DNA of 64,000 bases from Larkinella terrae (GTDB lineage Bacteria; Bacteroidota; Bacteroidia; Cytophagales; Spirosomataceae). The translations under genes and the position numbers were made by a program. Below, one piece after another: positions 17,527 through 25,873 of this stretch. Within the stretch, counting starts at the first letter, position 1. Each line of letters opens with the position of its first letter. Under the pieces are notes generated by a model, which worked only from the letters and a program-made list of their open reading frames with translations, ran no database searches and was not told where the DNA came from. The stretch spans positions 1,521,097-1,585,096 of the forward strand of contig NZ_WJXZ01000014.1 in the NCBI RefSeq assembly GCF_009668025.1. The letters are read 5' to 3'.

Positions 17527-18930
17527 ATGGAATACCGTATTGAAAAAGACACGATGGGTCAGGTGCAGGTACCGGCCAATGTCTACTGGGGCGCTCAAAC
17601 CCAGCGTTCGATTGAAAACTTCAAAATTGCTCAAGACATCAATAAAATGCCCCGCGAAATTGTCCGGGCGTTTGCTTACCTAAAAAAAGCCGCTGCCCTG
17701 ACCAACCTCGACGCGGGCGTGCTGTCGCCGGAAAAAAACGCCTTGATCGGACAGGCTTGTGACGAAATTCTGGAAGGCAAACTGGACGATCAGTTCCCGC
17801 TGGTGGTCTGGCAAACCGGTTCCGGTACGCAGTCGAACATGAACGTGAACGAGGTGGTGGCCTACCGCGCCCACGTGTTGCAGGGCGGCCAACTGACCGA
17901 CGAAAAAAAGGCGCTGCACCCGAACGACGACGTCAACAAGTCGCAGTCGTCGAATGATACCTTCCCGACGGCCATGCACATTGCGGCTTACAAGATTCTG
18001 GTGGAAGTAACCATTCCGGGCATTGAAAAACTCCGTGACACGCTGGATGCCAAGGCCAAAGAGTTTAAGAATGTCGTTAAAATTGGCCGGACGCACTTCA
18101 TGGACGCAACGCCCTTGACGGTGGGCCAGGAGTTTTCAGGCTATGTTTCCCAGTTGACGCACGGTTTACGGGCGATCAAAAACACGCTGGCCCATTTAAG
18201 CGAACTTGCGCTCGGTGGAACTGCCGTGGGAACGGGCATCAATACGCCCCCGAATTATTCTGAAAACGTGGCCAAACACATTGCCAGCCTGACCGGTTTG
18301 CCGTTCGTTACTGCCGAAAATAAATTCGAAGCCCTGGCTGCGCACGACGCGATTGTCGAAGCCCACGGCGCACTGAAAACCGTTGCCGCCAGCCTGATGA
18401 AAATCGGGAACGATGTTCGGATGCTGTCGTCGGGACCACGGGCGGGGATTGGTGAAATCTTCATTCCCGACAACGAACCCGGTTCATCGATTATGCCGGG
18501 AAAAGTGAATCCGACGCAGTGTGAAGCCATGACGATGGTGGCCGCGCAGGTGTTCGGCAACGACGTGGCCATCAACGTTGGGGGGGCGATGGGGCATTTT
18601 GAGCTGAACGTTTTCAAACCGGTCATGATCTACAACTTCCTGCACTCGGCCCGGCTGATTGGTGATGTCTGTGTTTCGTTCAACGACAAATGCGCGGTCG
18701 GCATTCGCCCGATTGAAGAAAATATTCAGAAACACGTCAATAACTCGCTGATGCTGGTGACGGCTTTGAATACCAAAATTGGCTATTACAAAGCGGCCGA
18801 AATTGCCCAAACTGCTCACCGGGAAGGCAGTACGTTGAAAGAAACCGCCATCAAACTCGGTTACCTCACCGAAGAAGAATTCAACGCGTGGGTGAAACCG
18901 GAAGACATGGTCGGCGACATAAATGTCTAA
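17527..18930 (+). CDS. fumC: Fumarate hydratase, class II
   Basis: 467 residues from the ATG at 17,527 ([28 protein letters not shown]), the standard FumC start. Converts fumarate and malate in the TCA cycle without an iron-sulfur cluster, as a cytoplasmic tetramer. Visible signatures are [48 protein letters not shown] and the superfamily signature [17 protein letters not shown] with its catalytic serine loop. The C-terminus carries the tail [19 protein letters not shown]. Length is normal. A hairpin with a T-run follows the stop codon. Monocistronic by its spacing. Confidence 0.97.
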   Translation: MEYRIEKDTMGQVQVPANVYWGAQTQRSIENFKIAQDINKMPREIVRAFAYLKKAAALTNLDAGVLSPEKNALIGQACDEILEGKLDDQFPLVVWQTGSGTQSNMNVNEVVAYRAHVLQGGQLTDEKKALHPNDDVNKSQSSNDTFPTAMHIAAYKILVEVTIPGIEKLRDTLDAKAKEFKNVVKIGRTHFMDATPLTVGQEFSGYVSQLTHGLRAIKNTLAHLSELALGGTAVGTGINTPPNYSENVAKHIASLTGLPFVTAENKFEALAAHDAIVEAHGALKTVAASLMKIGNDVRMLSSGPRAGIGEIFIPDNEPGSSIMPGKVNPTQCEAMTMVAAQVFGNDVAINVGGAMGHFELNVFKPVMIYNFLHSARLIGDVCVSFNDKCAVGIRPIEENIQKHVNNSLMLVTALNTKIGYYKAAEIAQTAHREGSTLKETAIKLGYLTEEEFNAWVKPEDMVGDINV

Positions 18931-18946
18931 ATTCTGATTGCCAGAC

Positions 18947-18982
18947 AGACCTGTAAGGTTGAAAAACCATACAGGTCTTTTT
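18947..18982 (+). terminator. Rho-independent terminator after fumC
   Basis: A 14-bp stem with one mismatch (AGACCTGTAAGGTT against AACCATACAGGTCT) is followed by a T-run. It shares the word ACCTGT with the perfect palindrome at 19,872. Confidence 0.75.
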
Positions 18983-18998
18983 ACGCACACTTCACAAC

Positions 18999-19865
18999 AT
19001 GAAACTTCTTTTTGCGTTTGGAATAACCATCTGTTTTATAGCTGGTTGTGCTCCCAAAGCGATCATCAGCTCCTACCGGATTCCGCCGGGTGGATTGTCG
19101 GCTTTCTTCAACTATGCGCCTGGCAAAACGCCCATGATCAGCTTTCACCGGGGTGGGGGCGACATCAAGGGATACCCGGAAAACTGCCTCGAATCGTTCG
19201 CGTACGCGGCTGAAAAGTTACCTCTAATCATCGAATGTGACATCGATCTGACGCGCGATAGTGTGCTGGTAATGATGCACGACCAGACGCTTGACCGCAC
19301 AACAACCGGCACCGGCAAGCTCATTGCGAAAACGTATAATGAGATTCAGCAATACCGACTGGAAGACAATTTTGGGAATCAAACCGATTTCAAAGTTCCA
19401 ACGCTGGAGCAGGTGTTGCGGTGGGGAAAAGACAAAGTGATTTACGGGCTCGATGTGAAAAGAAACGTCCCGTTCGCCAGGGTTGTTGAGATGGTTCAGC
19501 GGACAGGTGCAACTGATTATTCGATGGTCATTGTGTACAACGCAACGGATGCGGCCACCGTACACCGTCTTGATCCGAACCTGATGATGTCTGTAACCAT
19601 TATGAAGGAAGAAGATTACCACCGGCTGCACAATCTTGGCATACCCGATCGGAACATGATTGCCTTTGTCGGGGTCAAAGAACCCAGCCCTGAATTATAC
19701 CGGTTTCTGCACGCCAAAGGCATTTCCTGCATTCTGGGTACGCTTGGCAATCTGGATAAACAAGCCGTTGCCAAAGGCGATACGTTGTATAAAAAGTTCG
19801 CCCAAAACGGCGCTGACATAATGTCAACCGACCGACCGTTTGAGGTTTTTCAGGCGGTGAAATAA
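18999..19865 (+). CDS. Glycerophosphodiester phosphodiesterase, lipoprotein
   Basis: 288 residues. The leader MKLLFAFGITICFIAGC ends in a lipobox with Cys17, so the enzyme should be membrane anchored in the periplasm. The GDPD domain starts with ISFHRGGGDIKGYPENCLESF, which holds the catalytic His-Arg. IECDIDLTRDSVLVMMHDQTLDRTTTGTG carries the metal ligands Glu and Asp and the second catalytic His, and DVKRN follows. Members release glycerol 3-phosphate from deacylated phospholipids. Some Bacteroidota paralogues act on other phosphodiesters. Flanked on both sides by terminator hairpins, so probably a single-gene unit. Confidence 0.9.
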   Translation: MKLLFAFGITICFIAGCAPKAIISSYRIPPGGLSAFFNYAPGKTPMISFHRGGGDIKGYPENCLESFAYAAEKLPLIIECDIDLTRDSVLVMMHDQTLDRTTTGTGKLIAKTYNEIQQYRLEDNFGNQTDFKVPTLEQVLRWGKDKVIYGLDVKRNVPFARVVEMVQRTGATDYSMVIVYNATDAATVHRLDPNLMMSVTIMKEEDYHRLHNLGIPDRNMIAFVGVKEPSPELYRFLHAKGISCILGTLGNLDKQAVAKGDTLYKKFAQNGADIMSTDRPFEVFQAVK

Positions 19866-19871
19866 ATTCGA

Positions 19872-19904
19872 AGACCTGTCAGGTTTTCAAAACCTGACAG
19901 GTCT
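19872..19904. terminator. Perfect palindromic terminator
   Basis: Perfect 16-bp arms around a single central base (AGACCTGTCAGGTTTT and its complement), followed by TTTTTC. It lies between the phosphodiesterase gene and the convergent fusion gene. The CTGTCAGG core is also seen at 13,368 and, in altered form, at 18,947. Confidence 0.8.
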
Positions 19905-19929
19905 TTTTCTATCTTCAATATCAGCTCTA

Positions 19930-21525
19930 CTATTCCACCACAATAACCGGTGGCAACGTTTTTTGCTCCTCCTCGTTCGACAGTTCCTTTTTCTTTTCCA
20001 CCTTGGTTCGCGCCGAACGTTTGACCGTTACGTCGTATAAATCCGTCCGCCGGTCTTTCAAAATCTGCACCGAACCCTGTTCGTGCAATTCCGTTAGAAG
20101 CGATAAATCGACATCGGTGATCAGGACCATTTCCGTGTTGGGCGTCGACTCGGCCTTGATAGCGTTGTTGGGAAACTGGAAATCGGAAGGCGTAAAAACC
20201 GCCGACTGGGCGTAGTGTATGTCCATATTGGCGACGCGCGGCAGGTTACCGACACAACCCGAAATGGCCACATAGCATTCGTTTTCAATCGCCCGTGCCA
20301 TCGCGCAATTCCGCACACGCGTGTAACCGTTCTGTGTATCGGTCAGGAACGGCACAAACAGAATCTGCATGCCCTGGTCGGCCAGAATCCGGCTCAGCTC
20401 CGGGAATTCAACGTCGTAGCAAATCAGTAAACCAATCTTTCCGCAGTCAGTATCAAAAGCCCGGATTTCGTGGCCGCCCACCATGCCGTAATGGCGCACT
20501 TCGTTGGGCGTAATATGAATTTTCCGGTATTCTTCGTAAGAGCCGTCCCGGCGGTAGAGGTAGGCGACATTATATAACTTGCCATCGTCGATCAGGGGCA
20601 TACTGCCGCCCACAATATTGACATTGTAGGAGATGGCCAGTTCCGACAACCGCTGCCGCACCTCGTGCGTCACTTCGGCCAGTTTCCGAATGGCCATCGG
20701 ACCCGGAAGGTCGTTGTAGTCGGCCATTAAAGGCGTATTGAAAAATTCCGGGAGAACAAGAAAATCGGCTTTGTAATCGCTGACCGAGTCGGCGAAAAAC
20801 TCGACCTGCTCGAGCAGGGCCCGCATGTTGGGAAAATGCCGCATTTGCCACTGTACAACACCCAACCGAATGATGGAGTTGGTATGCGGTTTTTTCTTCT
20901 TTTCGTCAACGTAATAAATGTTGTTCCACTCCAGCAAGGTCGCATATTCCAGCGATTCACTGTCGCCGGGCAAATAACCGCGCAGGACTTTCTTGACGTG
21001 AAAATCATTGGAAAGCTGGAACGTGAGCGTCGGGTCGTAAATTTCCTTCTGCTTCACTTTGGCAATGTACTCGCGGGGCGAAAGCTCTCCGGCGTATTTG
21101 ATGTAATTCGGAATCCGGCCCCCCGCCATGATGCCCTTGAGGTTCAGCGACTCACACAATTCCTTACGGGCGTCGTATAGCCGCCGACCCAGCCGCAAAT
21201 CCCGGTATTCGGGATGCACGAAAAGCTCGATTCCGTACAGCCAGTTTCCCTTCGGATTGTGCGTATCGAAGGTGTACCTGCCGGTAATTTCCTCGTACGT
21301 ATGGTTGTCGCCAAAGTCACTGTATTTCACCCGAATCGCCAGCGAACAGGCCACAACTTTGCCGTCGACCTCCACGCAGAACTGACCTTCCGGGAAGATT
21401 TTCAGGAGTTTATCAATGAGATTCTTCTCCCAATAATCTCCGCCAATGCCGCTGTAGACTTCCAGCATCGCTTCTTTCAGGTCGGCGTAATCGGATTTCT
21501 GTAATGTTCTGGTTTGAATATGCAT
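19930..21525 (-). CDS. GNAT acetyltransferase - carbon-nitrogen hydrolase fusion protein
   Basis: 531 residues in two domains. About 1-190 is a GNAT fold (GNWLYGIELFVHPEYRDLRLGRRLYDARKEL, with the acetyl-CoA loop). About 220-510 is a nitrilase-superfamily hydrolase with the complete triad: Glu in FLVLPEFFNTP, Lys in EYRKIHITPNE, Cys in LLICYDVEFPELSR. This fusion is a recognised nitrilase branch of unknown substrate; amide hydrolysis coupled to acyl transfer is possible. The C-terminal tail is charged and low in complexity (VEKKKELSNEEEQKTL). A family C hairpin separates it from threonine aldolase on the same strand. Confidence 0.9.
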   Translation of the reverse strand: MHIQTRTLQKSDYADLKEAMLEVYSGIGGDYWEKNLIDKLLKIFPEGQFCVEVDGKVVACSLAIRVKYSDFGDNHTYEEITGRYTFDTHNPKGNWLYGIELFVHPEYRDLRLGRRLYDARKELCESLNLKGIMAGGRIPNYIKYAGELSPREYIAKVKQKEIYDPTLTFQLSNDFHVKKVLRGYLPGDSESLEYATLLEWNNIYYVDEKKKKPHTNSIIRLGVVQWQMRHFPNMRALLEQVEFFADSVSDYKADFLVLPEFFNTPLMADYNDLPGPMAIRKLAEVTHEVRQRLSELAISYNVNIVGGSMPLIDDGKLYNVAYLYRRDGSYEEYRKIHITPNEVRHYGMVGGHEIRAFDTDCGKIGLLICYDVEFPELSRILADQGMQILFVPFLTDTQNGYTRVRNCAMARAIENECYVAISGCVGNLPRVANMDIHYAQSAVFTPSDFQFPNNAIKAESTPNTEMVLITDVDLSLLTELHEQGSVQILKDRRTDLYDVTVKRSARTKVEKKKELSNEEEQKTLPPVIVVE

Positions 21526-21543
21526 TGTGCGTGATTGATGTTA

Positions 21544-21620
21544 TTTCGCGGAGTTAAGCGAAGTTTTTTACTAAAAATCAACTCTGCTTAACTCGTTAAA
21601 CTCCGCTCAACTCTGCGAAA
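21544..21620. repeat. Intergenic self-complementary word repeat, family C (copy C3)
   Basis: 23-nt arms (21,544-21,566 and 21,598-21,620) that pair with three wobble-type differences. Between them is another copy of the word (ACTCTGCTTAACTCG). The right arm encodes the last residues and the stop codon of threonine aldolase (GIVSQS-stop), so the element has entered the 3' end of that gene. Confidence 0.75.
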
Positions 21621-22638
21621 CAATCCCTTCTTTAATTTTCTGTTCTAAACTCAAAAGTTGCTCATCCGTGAAATCCAGGTGGGTAACAAACCGGACGAGG
21701 TGTTTGCCGAATGTAACCGCCAGAATTCCCTTTTGAGCTAATAATTCAACATAATCGGTCGCTAAGATGTTCTGTTTCAGTTGAAAAATGACAATGTTGG
21801 TTTCGACGGGGAAAACCGCTTCCACTTCCGGCAACTGACTGATCAACTGGCCGATCCTGCGGGCGCGGGCGTGGTCGAGTTTCAGGCGGTTGATGTGGTG
21901 ATCGAGCGCATAAATGCCCGCAGCCGCCAGAAAACCGGCTTGTCGCCAGCCGCCACCCATCAATTTACGAAACCGGCGGGATTGTTTGATAAAATCCACT
22001 TTGCCCAACAGCAGCGACCCAACGGGGCAGCCAAGACCTTTCGACAGACAGATGCTGATCGAATCGAACAACTGACCGTACGATTCGGGCGTCTCACCGG
22101 TTTCGACCAGGGCATTGAACAGGCGCGCGCCGTCCAGGTGCAGCTTCAAACCGTATTCGTCGCAAACCTGGCGGATGGCCGCAATTTCCGGAACCGTGTA
22201 GTAACAGCCACCCCCTTTGTTGACCGTGTTTTCCAGACAAACCAGCCGGGTAATGGGCTTGTGAATATCGTCAGGCTGAATGTGCTCGCGAACCAGTTCA
22301 GGTGTCAGTTTGCCCCGTTCGCCCTTCGCCAGACTGACCGACGCCAGCGCATTCACCGCGATGCCGCCACCTTCGTACAGATAAACGTGCGAAAGCTGGT
22401 CACAAATCACATCGTCGCCGGGGCAGGTGTGCGTGCGAATGGCCAGTTGGTTCGTCATCGTGCCGGAAGTACAGAAAAGGGCGGCTTCCATTCCAAACAG
22501 CCGGGCGGTTTTTTCTTCCAGCGCCAGTACGGTGGGGTCATCGCCCAGCACGTCGTCGCCGACTTCGGCCGTAAACATGGCCTCCCGCATGGCCGGAGTG
22601 GGCCTGGTGACGGTATCGCTTCGTAAATCAATCGACAT
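21607..22638 (-). CDS. ltaE: Low-specificity L-threonine aldolase
   Basis: 343 residues from the ATG at 22,638, which opens with MSIDLRSDTVTRPTPAMREAM, the standard family start. The 13 residues of a longer reading (to 22,677) are not conserved. PLP enzyme of fold type I: FCTSGTMTNQLAIRTH, HVYLYEGGGIA, LHLDGARLFNA and the Schiff-base lysine in SICLSKGLGCPVGSLL (Lys200). Cleaves threonine or allo-threonine to glycine and acetaldehyde. The C-terminal residues VSQS are encoded by the arm of a family C repeat, so the natural C-terminus may have been altered. Confidence 0.93.
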   Translation of the reverse strand: MSIDLRSDTVTRPTPAMREAMFTAEVGDDVLGDDPTVLALEEKTARLFGMEAALFCTSGTMTNQLAIRTHTCPGDDVICDQLSHVYLYEGGGIAVNALASVSLAKGERGKLTPELVREHIQPDDIHKPITRLVCLENTVNKGGGCYYTVPEIAAIRQVCDEYGLKLHLDGARLFNALVETGETPESYGQLFDSISICLSKGLGCPVGSLLLGKVDFIKQSRRFRKLMGGGWRQAGFLAAAGIYALDHHINRLKLDHARARRIGQLISQLPEVEAVFPVETNIVIFQLKQNILATDYVELLAQKGILAVTFGKHLVRFVTHLDFTDEQLLSLEQKIKEGIVSQS

Positions 22639-22689
22639 TTTGTGAAACGCAGTAAAAAACGGTTGATGAAAAACCACAAAGAAAACAAA

Positions 22690-22719
22690 AAAGCCGTCCC
22701 CTAAAAAGGAGACGGCTTT
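22690..22719. terminator. Terminator after the 184-residue outer membrane protein gene
   Basis: AAAGCCGTC (22,690-22,698) and GACGGCTTT (22,711-22,719) enclose CCT/AGG pairs. On the minus strand the stem is followed by TTTTTTG, giving a standard intrinsic terminator for the gene at 22,767-23,321. Confidence 0.8.
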
Positions 22720-22766
22720 CTAAAACAGTAACAACAAATACTACTCTACTCTCACTCAAGGTCTTA

Positions 22767-23321
22767 TCAAAAGTTCTTCGAGATACCGAATCCCGCACCG
22801 CTACCGAAATTGAATTTAAAATCCGTCATGCTATCCGAAGCGCCTTTTGGTTTTTGGGAAGCAAAGCTCAAACCGCCGAAGCTAAAGTTCAAGGCAAACC
22901 CATTTTTCATATTAACACCAATTGCCGGGAAGAAAGTGCCGCGAAATCCATTTGATGTAACGCCAGCGGTTTTACCGGAAAGGATATCCGCGTTAAACTG
23001 GCCGTAAAGGGCGAAAATGTCGGAGAGGGGCATGGCATACCGGATGAATGGTCCCACGGCGAAGGTCGAGGTTTTGGATTCGCCACCCGTTGCGGTCGGA
23101 CCCTTCATGCTTCCGGTCGTTAAGGTTAATCCGGCGGTCCAGTTGTCGGTGAACTGATATCCGACAGCCGGTGAAAAATTGAAGCTATTGACCTTGGAAC
23201 CGTCTACCTGTTTCTGCGATTCAGCATTGATTGAACCGTAAACCAATACCGTGTTTTTCTGGGCATAAACGCCGGCTACGCTCAGGGCTGAAACCAGCAA
23301 ACTCATCATCACTTTTTTCAT
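22767..23321 (-). CDS. Outer membrane beta-barrel protein
   Basis: 184 residues with a clear signal peptide (MKKVMMSLLVSALSVAGVYAQ-K). The rest alternates short strands rich in glycine and aromatics (FSPAVGYQFTDNWTAGLTLTTG, VGPFIRYAMPLSDIFALYGQF, FALNFSFGGLSF) and ends in FGISKNF with a terminal aromatic, as in small porin-like barrels of about eight strands. Family-level similarity is to the general Bacteroidota outer membrane beta-barrel group. No function can be read. Single gene with its own terminator. Confidence 0.75.
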   Translation of the reverse strand: MKKVMMSLLVSALSVAGVYAQKNTVLVYGSINAESQKQVDGSKVNSFNFSPAVGYQFTDNWTAGLTLTTGSMKGPTATGGESKTSTFAVGPFIRYAMPLSDIFALYGQFNADILSGKTAGVTSNGFRGTFFPAIGVNMKNGFALNFSFGGLSFASQKPKGASDSMTDFKFNFGSGAGFGISKNF

Positions 23322-23533
23322 TTCTTGTGTCTGGTTGTAAATCGTTTTCCTCTTTTGCGAGGGTTAACGTTGAGACGTAGAAATTTTTAAAAGTTACGGA
23401 TGGGGTCAAAAAAACAGTTTAAACGGTCGAAAAAGCTAGTTTTCCGGGCGTTTTAAGGGATAGGGCAAGCCGCCGAAAACTCGGTTTTGCGTTCAGCCAG
23501 GATCAACAGTTAGTCGTCAGATGAGGAAAAATG

Positions 23534-23541
23534 TACCTTTG
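23534..23541 (+). promoter_or_regulatory. Candidate -7 element for the fatty acid hydroxylase gene
   Basis: TACCTTTG is a full match to TAnnTTTG, 25 nt before the ATG at 23,567. It argues that the gene begins at 23,567 and not at the in-frame ATG at 23,531, which would precede the transcript start. Confidence 0.5.
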
Positions 23542-23566
23542 GGAACATTACTTTTTGCGGTCACGC

Positions 23567-24469
23567 ATGGATAATCTGATTCATTACGCCATCCCGGCTT
23601 TTGTGATTCTGCTCTTAACGGAAGTCATCGTTACGGCAATTCAGCAGAAGGATTATTACGAAACGAAAGATACGCTGAGCAGTCTGGCTATGGGCATCGG
23701 CAACGTCATTATCGGTCTGGTGGGGAAACTTCTGGTTTTGGGCGCGTATTCGCTCGTGTATGAATACCGGTTTTTTACCATTGACCTGACGCAGTGGTGG
23801 GCCTGGGTTTTGCTGTTTTTCGCCGATGATTTCAGTTATTACTGGTTTCACCGAATCAGTCACAGCAGCCGGTATTTCTGGGCCTCGCACGTTGTTCACC
23901 ATTCGTCGCAGAAATACAATCTGGGGACGGCCCTACGCCAGACCTGGACGGGAAACGTAAGCGGTGCCTTTGTTTTCTGGATCTGGCTGCCGCTGATCGG
24001 TTTTCATCCGGCGGCCATTTTGACCATGCAGGCTATCAGTCTCTTGTACCAGTTCTGGATTCACACGGAACACATCAACAACTTTCCTGCCGTGATCGAA
24101 GCGGTTTTCAATACGCCCTCGCACCACCGGGTCCACCACGGTTCCAACCTGAAATACCTGGATAAAAACCACGCCGGAGTGCTCATTATCTGGGACCGGT
24201 TTTTCGGAACCTTCCAGAAAGAAGAAGAGCGCCCGACCTACGGTTTGACCAAAAACATCGATTCGTACAACCCGGTCCGGATTGCGTTTCACGAGTGGGC
24301 CGCCATCGGCCGGGATGTGCGCCAAGCGGGGTCTTTTCGTCAGGTTGTTAATTATTTATTTGGCCCGCCTGGCTGGAGCCACGACGGTTCCCGGAAAACC
24401 ACCCGGCAATTGCGCGAAGCAGATTCGACTGTCCATCCCGGCTCGCGAAGGTCGAAAATCCTGAAATAG
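23567..24469 (+). CDS. Sterol desaturase / fatty acid hydroxylase family membrane protein
   Basis: 300 residues from the ATG at 23,567 (MDNLIHYAIPAFVILLL). At least four hydrophobic segments. The di-iron histidine clusters of the superfamily are all present: HRISHSSRYFWASHVVHHSSQ, HTEHINNFPAVIE and HHRVHHGSN. These enzymes hydroxylate or desaturate lipids or carotenoids with oxygen at the membrane. The C-terminal 30 residues are basic and variable. Substrate cannot be told from sequence. Alone on its strand, ending in a perfect palindromic terminator shared with the convergent small gene. Confidence 0.87.
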   Translation: MDNLIHYAIPAFVILLLTEVIVTAIQQKDYYETKDTLSSLAMGIGNVIIGLVGKLLVLGAYSLVYEYRFFTIDLTQWWAWVLLFFADDFSYYWFHRISHSSRYFWASHVVHHSSQKYNLGTALRQTWTGNVSGAFVFWIWLPLIGFHPAAILTMQAISLLYQFWIHTEHINNFPAVIEAVFNTPSHHRVHHGSNLKYLDKNHAGVLIIWDRFFGTFQKEEERPTYGLTKNIDSYNPVRIAFHEWAAIGRDVRQAGSFRQVVNYLFGPPGWSHDGSRKTTRQLREADSTVHPGSRRSKILK

Positions 24470-24493
24470 AGAATGATCAAATAGGTCAAAATG

Positions 24494-24527
24494 CCAGGAG
24501 GCCGGTTTTTGAAAACCGGCCTCCTGG
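24494..24527. terminator. Perfect palindrome between convergent genes
   Basis: 16-bp perfect arms (24,494-24,509 and 24,512-24,527, beginning CCAGGAGGCCGG) with a 2-nt centre lie between the hydroxylase gene and the convergent acetyltransferase gene. Probably a bidirectional terminator, although no long T-run follows on either strand. Confidence 0.6.
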
Positions 24528-24559
24528 GTTGAGAATTAAGAATGATCTTCCAAAAAAAC

Positions 24560-24868
24560 TCACAGGGCCTTTAAAGATGCCGGACTCACCAGCCGCTGGT
24601 ATTCAGGGTGGCGCCGGATATAAGCCAGGACGGAAGAACATAAGGGTATGACCTTCAATACATTACGATCGATATAATCAAAGGTGCCCTCCATGAGTTG
24701 AGAGCCAAAGCCGCGACCTGCCATTGTTGGATTTACTTCTGTATGCGTCAGCACAAGCGTATGATCATCTTTGGGATAATACGCAATGAATAAGAGCTTT
24801 CCGTCGATTTCGAGTTCAAAGCGGTTTTCAGCCCGATTGATGCTAACCGCCATCTCCTGAATTTTCAT
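24560..24868 (-). CDS. GNAT-like N-acetyltransferase (COG2388 type)
   Basis: 102 residues. The compact COG2388 form of the GNAT fold: ELEIDGKLLFIAYY, the acetyl-CoA loop MAGRGFGSQLMEGTFDY and the conserved C-terminal IPLCSSVLAYIRRHPEYQRLV. Proteins of this group are small predicted acetyltransferases with no defined substrate. Alone on its strand between two plus-strand genes. The 252-nt region upstream shows no recognisable promoter box or RNA structure. Confidence 0.85.
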   Translation of the reverse strand: MKIQEMAVSINRAENRFELEIDGKLLFIAYYPKDDHTLVLTHTEVNPTMAGRGFGSQLMEGTFDYIDRNVLKVIPLCSSVLAYIRRHPEYQRLVSPASLKAL

Positions 24869-25120
24869 AATGAGGAAGTTTAAAGGTATTGAACGTGTAA
24901 CCTTCTAAAGGCATTAATGTTACTATTCGGCGGGTATTTAGGAGGAAAATTAGGCTATTTGTCTGATATTCCTGGGGCCGTTCGATAATTGTTTGTCTTA
25001 CTGACCAGTTTTGTTGAAATTGAAGCTCGAAAACTCCATCTACTTCCCGGATTAGTAGCGTTTATAATCCGTGGAAAAAGAGCCCACAGAAATCGACTCA
25101 AATTTTAAAACATCCTGGCC

Positions 25121-25837
25121 ATGAGACTAAAAACCGTACTTCCGTTTCTATTGCTGTTGTGTATTGCCACGGCATCTCGCCAGGCAGCCCCTTCGCTCGC
25201 TGGTTCCTGGCGCATGGTCAATGACGGCCCGGTTTCCGTTGTATTTGTCCTGTCGGATAGCTATATGATGGGAGCGTATCACGAAGCCAACCGGTTTATT
25301 GGGGCACAGGGTGGCACTTATAAAGTTGACGGGAAACAGTTGAAAATCAACTTTGAATTTAGCACGGAAGACAGCACGGATGTTGGAACCACCCAAACCC
25401 TGACGATTGATTCGTTCAAAAATAACAAACTGGTTTTGTCGAGCGATGGAGGAACCGATACCTATGAGCGCATCGACGTCCCGACCGCCCAAACGCCCAT
25501 GGCTGGTTTATGGCGGATCACCGGCAATATCGACGACAACGGTCAGGTGAAAACCCGGCAGCGGACGGCCCGAAAAACACTAAAATTATTGACCGGAAAC
25601 CGCTTTCAATGGGCCGCCATTAATCCGGAAACGAAACAATTTTCGGGAACTGCGGGCGGAACGTATACCTTTGTGAATGGCAAATACACTGAGAAGCTGG
25701 AATTCTTTTCCCGCGACGACAAGCGAGTGGGCAAATCTCTCCAGTTCGACGCAGAACTGAAAGGCGACGACTGGTACCACCGCGGCCAAAGCTCAACCGG
25801 CGGCAAAGTCAGTGAGGTCTGGAGCCGGGAAAAGTGA
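25121..25837 (+). CDS. Exported protein with two lipocalin-like repeats
   Basis: 238 residues with a signal peptide cut near CIATASRQA-A. The mature part is an internal duplication: about residues 25-115 (LAGSWRMVNDGPVSVVF ... GGTYKVDGKQLKINFEF) and about 125-238 (MAGLWRITGNIDDNGQ ... GGTYTFVNGKYTEKLEFFS). Each half opens with a GxWR motif and contains a GGTY strand pair, as in lipocalin-like beta-barrels. Not recognised beyond this; ligand binding is a guess. It is 36 nt upstream of the dipeptidase gene, probably cotranscribed. Confidence 0.7.
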   Translation: MRLKTVLPFLLLLCIATASRQAAPSLAGSWRMVNDGPVSVVFVLSDSYMMGAYHEANRFIGAQGGTYKVDGKQLKINFEFSTEDSTDVGTTQTLTIDSFKNNKLVLSSDGGTDTYERIDVPTAQTPMAGLWRITGNIDDNGQVKTRQRTARKTLKLLTGNRFQWAAINPETKQFSGTAGGTYTFVNGKYTEKLEFFSRDDKRVGKSLQFDAELKGDDWYHRGQSSTGGKVSEVWSREK

Positions 25838-25873
25838 CTTAGTAAATTATATAGCGTTTAAAGTGACGGTTTT

